Shown: piece after piece, positions 7,137 to 10,960 of the stretch
Layout of the letters: the number at the start of each line of letters is the position of its first letter
How positions within the stretch are numbered: position 1 is the stretch's first letter
Source: JABMRP01 sp964444795
GTDB taxonomy: Bacteria; Planctomycetota; Planctomycetia; Pirellulales; Thermoguttaceae
Reading direction: 5' to 3'
NCBI GenBank assembly: GCA_964444795.1
Contig: CAYUIQ010000275.1
Location: forward strand, 1 to 10,960
DNA: 10,960 bases
The notes under the pieces: model-generated
What the model saw: the letters and a program-made list of their open reading frames with translations, nothing else
What the model was told of the DNA's origin: nothing
Databases searched by the model: none
Made by a program: the position numbers and the translations under genes

Positions 7137-7154
7137 CGACTAGCGATTAGAAAC
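7127..7154 (+). repeat. Second heptamer tract, overlapping the GT4 stop codon
   Basis: Four 7-base units in phase: TAGCGAT, TAGCGAC, TAGCGAT and TAGAAAC. The TAG of the second unit (7134-7136) is the stop codon of the GT4 gene, so the end of that protein is repeat-encoded. The TAG triplets at 7127, 7134 and 7141 fall in three different frames. Bases 7127-7148 are the inverted complement of 5934-5955 in the upstream tract at 21 of 22 positions, so the two tracts face each other across the gene. Confidence 0.85.
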
Positions 7155-7167
7155 GAAAACCACCCTC

Positions 7168-8442
7168 ATGCATTTGCCCGGTCAACATTTACTGCAACGA
7201 CATCCACACCGGCGCTATCGGTACGTGCGCTGGCGCTGGCGGGCGATGTTTGCGGTCATCGATTTCGTCGGCGGGATCGTCTTCGGCGTTACCCGGGCCG
7301 TGCGCGGGCGGCTGGTTCGAGGTGCTTCGGTGCGCGACGGTGACGATCCGCGAGTGATTCTCTTGGTGCAACTCGATCATTTGGGCGACGCGGTGCTGAC
7401 GGTGCCGATGCTCCCGGCGCTTCGGCGGCGCTACCCCCAGGCGAGCATCGAGGTGTTGGCCGGCCCGTGGAACCACGCCGTATTCGAGGCGGCTCCGGAG
7501 GTGGATCGCATTCACGTCTCGCGAGTCAACCGATTCGCCCGAAATGCTCGTCGCCGGCTGCTGTGGATTCCGGCCGTGTTTTGGTGGGGTCTCAAACTCC
7601 GCCGCCGGCGCGTCGACCTGGCGATCGACGTGCGCGGCGATTTCGCGATCGCCGTGATGATGTGGCTGGCCGGCGCGCGCCGGCGACTGGGTTGGGCATG
7701 TGGAGGCGGCGGATTCCTGCTGACCGAGGCAACCCCTTATGTTCCCAACCGCCCGGAAATCGCCTCGCGGATGGCTTTGTTGGGCGAGTTGGGTATCGAA
7801 TCGGCCGGTCCGGGCGGCCCCCCGGTGCCGAGCCTTACTCCCCCGGAACCGGCGCGGCGCCGTGTCAAGGACCGAGTGGCGGCACTTTATCCCGACGGTG
7901 TTTCCGACGGCCGGCTGTGGGTGTTCCACGTGGGAGCGGGCACCCGGGCGAAGCGGTGGCCGGTCGAGTATTGGCGGAGGCTGATCGATCAGGTGACGCT
8001 TCGCCACGGCGGACAAGTCGTGTTGGTCGGTGGGCCGGGCGACCGTATTGCGGGGCAACGAATCCTCGGCAACCGAACCTTGCCGCGGGTCACCGACTGG
8101 ACCGGGCAACTCGAGATCGTCGAGTTGGCGGCCCTGTTGGAACAGGCCGATCTGTTCGTCGGCGCCGATTCGGGCCCGGCTCATCTGGCCGCGGCGGCCG
8201 GGGCACCGGTGGTCGTATTGTTCAGCGGCACGAACCGTCGGCGCCAATGGCAACCGCGGGGTCCGGCGGTGCGGGTGGTTCGCCATGCCGTGGCGTGCGG
8301 CCCATGCCACCGCGAGGTCTGTCCGCTGCCCGATCATCCGTGCATGCGGGGTATCCGGCCGGGCGAAGTCGCGGCGGCGATTGCCGCGACGTGGCCGCTT
8401 GCTACGGAAGAACAAGCGAAGTCGGAAAGGAATCCGGCATGA
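7168..8442 (+). CDS. GT9 family heptosyltransferase-like glycosyltransferase
   Basis: A 424-residue GT-B enzyme of the ADP-heptose:LPS heptosyltransferase family, cytoplasmic face of the membrane. Motifs seen are LDHLGD at 69-74 in the N-terminal domain, FHVGAGTRAKRWP at 253-265, VGGPGDR at 287-293 and GADSGPAH at 322-329, the signature donor-binding loop. Near the end, cysteines 367, 370, 375 and 382 form the pattern C-x2-C-x4-C-x6-C followed by MRGI, which many GT9 proteins share. Residues 1-26 are unusually rich in Arg, His and Trp, then 27-41 is hydrophobic. The true start may be ATG 7246, giving 398 residues, because ATG 7168 has no ribosome site. It supports a heptose-containing or similar glycan, but GT9 members also use other sugars. 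Its stop overlaps the next start. Confidence 0.9.
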   Translation: MHLPGQHLLQRHPHRRYRYVRWRWRAMFAVIDFVGGIVFGVTRAVRGRLVRGASVRDGDDPRVILLVQLDHLGDAVLTVPMLPALRRRYPQASIEVLAGPWNHAVFEAAPEVDRIHVSRVNRFARNARRRLLWIPAVFWWGLKLRRRRVDLAIDVRGDFAIAVMMWLAGARRRLGWACGGGGFLLTEATPYVPNRPEIASRMALLGELGIESAGPGGPPVPSLTPPEPARRRVKDRVAALYPDGVSDGRLWVFHVGAGTRAKRWPVEYWRRLIDQVTLRHGGQVVLVGGPGDRIAGQRILGNRTLPRVTDWTGQLEIVELAALLEQADLFVGADSGPAHLAAAAGAPVVVLFSGTNRRRQWQPRGPAVRVVRHAVACGPCHREVCPLPDHPCMRGIRPGEVAAAIAATWPLATEEQAKSERNPA

Positions 8443-8654
8443 TCGCACCCTATCGACACGTTGCCGATCGCGGCGGTACGGCCACCGCGTCGATGCGCAA
8501 GGCGCGGCGGTTGGTGGCAACGACTCTATTGTCCGGCGAGCAGGAGACGGCCCCGCAAGTCCATCCGGTCCGGCGCTCGGTCGCCTGGCTCTACACGGCC
8601 GGACTTCTGGCGGCCGCGACGGCGTATTTTCTTTCCATGATCGGTTGGTGGTAA
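8439..8654 (+). CDS. Small single-helix membrane protein, unknown function
   Basis: A 71-residue protein I do not recognise. The start ATG 8439 overlaps the TGA of the GT9 gene (ATGA), with AAAGGA at 8426-8431 and a 7-base spacing, so translation is well supported. Residues 1-45 are polar and basic. About 48-68 form one hydrophobic helix, and the chain ends in GWW. The expected topology is N-terminus inside, but this is not certain. It sits 12 bases before the large membrane glycosyltransferase and could be a small partner of it or an anchor for the GT9 enzyme; this is inference from position only. Codon use looks like that of its neighbours, with GC-rich third positions. Confidence 0.68.
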   Translation: MIAPYRHVADRGGTATASMRKARRLVATTLLSGEQETAPQVHPVRRSVAWLYTAGLLAAATAYFLSMIGWW

Positions 8655-8666
8655 CCGCGAGCAAGC

Positions 8667-10583
8667 ATGATCGCATCGTTGGCGTCATTATTGGCCTTTA
8701 CGGCAGTCGGTCTGGCGGCGTTCGGCATGGGACGCCCGGCAGCTCGCGTTCTATGCACGGGCCGGCACGACGCGCTGGCGTCGGGTGTTTGGAGCGGCGT
8801 CCTGGGCCTGATCGCCGGCGGTACGCTATGGACGGCGCTGGGGATGCTCGGCATTCTCTATGCCTGGCTGGTCGGTCTGATCACGATGGCCGCGTGCTTT
8901 TGGGCAGCGTGGGAAATCTACTGTGCCTGCTACGCGTGGCAGGCACGCCGTGCTCGGTCGGCCGGTTCCGATTCGACTGGATCGGACGAGACACCGGAGC
9001 CCGGGTCGGATCGACCGTCGCGTATCGTGTTTCTTGGCGTTCTGTTGCTGGGCGTCTCGGCGTGTCTCGGCTCGTTTACCGGAGCACTGGCCCCGCCCAC
9101 GGCCGGCGACGCGCTCTGTTACCATCTCGAATTGCCCAAAATCTTCCTCGCCGATCACGCCATCAACCCGATGCCCGATAGCGACAACTCGACCTTTCCC
9201 CTGATGACCGAGATGTGGTTTCTCTGGGGACTGGCGATGGGCGACGGGGTGACCGCCCAACTGGTGCATTGGGGGGCCGGTGTGTTGCTTGGGCTGGTCG
9301 CGGTTGTGTTGGCCACTCCGATCATTGGTCGCCCGTGGGCGTGGATCGCCGGCGTTGTGGTCGTGCTGGTGCCGGGAATCAACAACCAGATGACCGCCCC
9401 GCTGAACGACGTCGCCTTGGCCCTATTGACCACGGCCAGTCTGGCCGCATGGTATCGGGCGACGGTCGACGATGGCGGCCGGCGATGGTTTGTCGTGGCC
9501 GGCCTCGCGGCCGGAGGCGCCATGGGAACGAAGTATACCGCCGCCCTCTTCGCCGCCGCCGTGGCTGTTTGCTGGGCGTGGGGTTTGCGCAGCCGCCGGC
9601 AGCGATGGTTGCTGCTGCACGGCGCCGCGGTGGTGGCCGTTGTGGCGTCGAGTGTCGCCGGGGTCTGGTACGCCCGGGCGGCCTGGTATCGGGGCAATCC
9701 GGTCTATCCGTTTGCCAATGAAGTATTCGCCGCCGCTGAGGGGGCCGAGCTACCCGAAACGCGCCGCCCGAGCAAGGCTCCGTTGGGCTACGGTCCGCTG
9801 GGGCTGGTGACCGCTCCCTGGCAGGTGACCATGCATCCCGAGCGGTTCGGCGGACGCGGTCACCAACTGGGCCTGCTCCTGCTGGTCGGCGTGCCGGGAT
9901 TGCTCTACTCGCGGCGATTGCGCGGACTGCGACTGCTGCTGGGGGTTTCGGCGGCCTATTTCATCTTCTGGTATCTGCTACGGCAGAACGTCCGCTTTCT
10001 CTTTCCCATCGTTCCGCCGCTGGCCGTGGCCGTGGTATGGGGGTGGATGGAGATGCGCCGATTTCCGCCTCGGGCGAGGCAACTATCCGGCGCGGTCCTG
10101 GCTGCCGTGTTGCTCGCTTGCGCCGCGTTGCCCTGGTATCGAACCCGCGACACGTTCGGCGTGGCTCTGGGTTGGGAGGACCGGGAAGAATACCTGTTGC
10201 GTACCGAGCCGACCTTTCCGGCCGCCGCGGTGGCCAACTGTCTGACGTCGGACGACTCGCGAATTCTCAGCCAGGACTACCGGGCGTTCTATTTCGACAG
10301 CCGTATCACTCGCGAAAACGTCTACCGCCGCCGCACCGGCTACGACCGTCGGATTGCCGACCCGGCCGATCTCAGCCGCGTGTTGAAGCAGGCCGGATTC
10401 ACCCACTTGCTGCTGGCCGAAACGGTTGGCGGGGAGGGCATCGGCTTCGATCCCACACTCAGCCGGCTGGTCGATGCCCAACGTGCCACTCCGGCGAGTG
10501 GTTCCCTTGTGCCGATTACGCAGTATCATTTCAAAGACACCGACGGCGCGGTCCGCCGCTACCGGCTGATCATGTTGCGCTGA
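8667..10583 (+). CDS. GT-C-like polytopic membrane glycosyltransferase (ArnT/PMT-like)
   Basis: A 638-residue integral membrane protein with roughly ten to twelve hydrophobic segments up to about residue 490, then a soluble C-terminal part of about 150 residues. The architecture matches GT-C enzymes such as ArnT and PMT, which take a sugar from a polyprenyl-phosphate carrier on the outer face of the membrane. After a short linker rich in Ser and Asp (about 98-117), GDALCYHLELPKIF at 147-160 follows a membrane segment and supplies D148, the probable catalytic Asp of the first outer loop. PLNDVAL (255-261) and GTKYTA (287-292) are typical of this group. The C-terminal part contains Tyr- and Arg-rich segments and ends at a basic RYRLIMLR. 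It starts at ATG 8667, 12 bases after the small membrane gene, with a weak GAGCAAG upstream. The donor and acceptor are unknown. Confidence 0.8.
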   Translation: MIASLASLLAFTAVGLAAFGMGRPAARVLCTGRHDALASGVWSGVLGLIAGGTLWTALGMLGILYAWLVGLITMAACFWAAWEIYCACYAWQARRARSAGSDSTGSDETPEPGSDRPSRIVFLGVLLLGVSACLGSFTGALAPPTAGDALCYHLELPKIFLADHAINPMPDSDNSTFPLMTEMWFLWGLAMGDGVTAQLVHWGAGVLLGLVAVVLATPIIGRPWAWIAGVVVVLVPGINNQMTAPLNDVALALLTTASLAAWYRATVDDGGRRWFVVAGLAAGGAMGTKYTAALFAAAVAVCWAWGLRSRRQRWLLLHGAAVVAVVASSVAGVWYARAAWYRGNPVYPFANEVFAAAEGAELPETRRPSKAPLGYGPLGLVTAPWQVTMHPERFGGRGHQLGLLLLVGVPGLLYSRRLRGLRLLLGVSAAYFIFWYLLRQNVRFLFPIVPPLAVAVVWGWMEMRRFPPRARQLSGAVLAAVLLACAALPWYRTRDTFGVALGWEDREEYLLRTEPTFPAAAVANCLTSDDSRILSQDYRAFYFDSRITRENVYRRRTGYDRRIADPADLSRVLKQAGFTHLLLAETVGGEGIGFDPTLSRLVDAQRATPASGSLVPITQYHFKDTDGAVRRYRLIMLR

Positions 10584-10605
10584 CGGCTAAGGAGCCATCG
10601 GAAGC

Positions 10606-10960
10606 ATGCCGACCCCACCGCGAAGAATCCGACGCGAGAAACGCACCGTCCGGGCGATGATCGGGATCTACTGCCGCGATAAGCACGACACGCAAGAATC
10701 GTTGTGCCCCTCGTGCGGCGAACTGCTCGACTACGCTTGCGGGCGACTCGACCGGTGCCCCTTCGGCACGAACAAGGGGACTTGCGCTAATTGCGCGATT
10801 CACTGCTACAAACCGGCCATGCGCGAGAAGGCCAAACAGGTGATGCGTTATGCCGGGCCGAGGATGCTCTGGAAACACCCCATTCTGGCAATTTTCCTCC
10901 TCCTCTCCCTGAGGGAAAGGGACAGGGCCATGATTCGCAGGCGATGGAATCCCACTTTTA
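10606..10960 (+). CDS. YgbA family (nitrous oxide-stimulated promoter) protein, 3' end outside window
   Basis: An open frame of 118 codons without a stop before the window ends. It has eight cysteines at 23, 34, 37, 45, 51, 60, 63 and 67, and the segments YCRDKH, CPSCGELLDYA, RLDRCPFG, CANCAIHCYKP and MRYAGPRML characteristic of the YgbA family. In E. coli, ygbA belongs to the NsrR nitric-oxide regulon; the Cys pattern suggests metal or iron-sulfur binding. AAGGAG at 10589-10594 lies 11 bases before ATG 10606, and the gap to the membrane glycosyltransferase is only 22 bases. Family members end soon after the GPRML-x2-HP segment (about 84-92). Here the frame continues into a palindromic repeat-like stretch (from about 10896), so the C-terminus is probably altered or the gene ends just outside the window. 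Confidence 0.83.
   Translation, partial: MPTPPRRIRREKRTVRAMIGIYCRDKHDTQESLCPSCGELLDYACGRLDRCPFGTNKGTCANCAIHCYKPAMREKAKQVMRYAGPRMLWKHPILAIFLLLSLRERDRAMIRRRWNPTF
10896..10926. repeat. REP-like palindromic sequence inside the YgbA frame
   Basis: A pyrimidine-rich run followed by a purine-rich run forms an imperfect palindrome centred on G10911. TCCCT (10906-10910) pairs with AGGGA (10912-10916), and after one mismatch TCCT (10901-10904) pairs with AGGG (10918-10921), including one wobble. It resembles the short CTCTCCCTGAGGGAGAG-type repeats found between genes in many bacteria. It is read in frame by the YgbA gene as LLLSLRERDR-like sequence. Only one copy is in the window, so repeat status is inferred. 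Confidence 0.4.

Noticed and set aside
7189..8688. 499-codon open frame on the minus strand
   Set aside because: It is antisense to the GT9 gene and the small membrane gene. Its composition is dominated by Arg, Pro and His, with no domain.
10571..10878. Minus-strand frame opposite the YgbA gene
   Set aside because: The plus strand carries the complete YgbA motif series and a ribosome site; the minus frame has no domain.

Overview
The window looks like chromosomal DNA of a planctomycete, most likely of the Pirellulales type. This is an inference from three things: high GC with G/C-rich third codon positions, a twin-arginine-exported Gfo/Idh/MocA oxidoreductase of the kind these genomes carry in many copies, and AT-richer heptanucleotide repeat tracts between genes. 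No rRNA, tRNA, transposase, integrase or CRISPR array was seen.

Layout. Positions 1-60 form a long near-perfect stem-loop. Next comes a minus-strand Gfo/Idh/MocA oxidoreductase (86-1378), followed by a divergent gap of about 390 bp. From 1772 to 10583 eight genes run on the plus strand: a GT2 glycosyltransferase, a CDP-alcohol phosphatidyltransferase, a second GT2 enzyme of the WaaE-like type, a NodB-type polysaccharide deacetylase, a GT4 glycosyltransferase, a GT9 heptosyltransferase-like enzyme, a 71-residue one-helix membrane protein and a large GT-C-like integral membrane glycosyltransferase. A YgbA-family cysteine-rich protein starts at 10606 and runs off the window end.

How the genes fit together. 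Three junctions are 4-base stop/start overlaps (2839, 3579, 8439), each with a good Shine-Dalgarno sequence, and other gaps are short. The eight genes therefore look like one translationally coupled operon for a cell-surface glycan or glycolipid (LPS-core-like or lipid-linked). Cytoplasmic GT2, GT4 and GT9 enzymes would build the chain. The deacetylase would trim an N-acetyl sugar, the CDP-alcohol enzyme would add a phospho-alcohol or make a lipid acceptor, and the GT-C protein would transfer sugar from a polyprenyl carrier on the outer face. No substrate can be read from the sequence, and no nucleotide-sugar synthesis, flippase or polymerase gene is present here.

The most unusual structure surrounds the GT4 gene (5976-7136). 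A 7-bp-periodic tract ends one base before its start codon and a second one contains its stop codon. Parts of the two tracts form a 22-bp inverted repeat (21/22 matches), and each tract closes all three forward reading frames.
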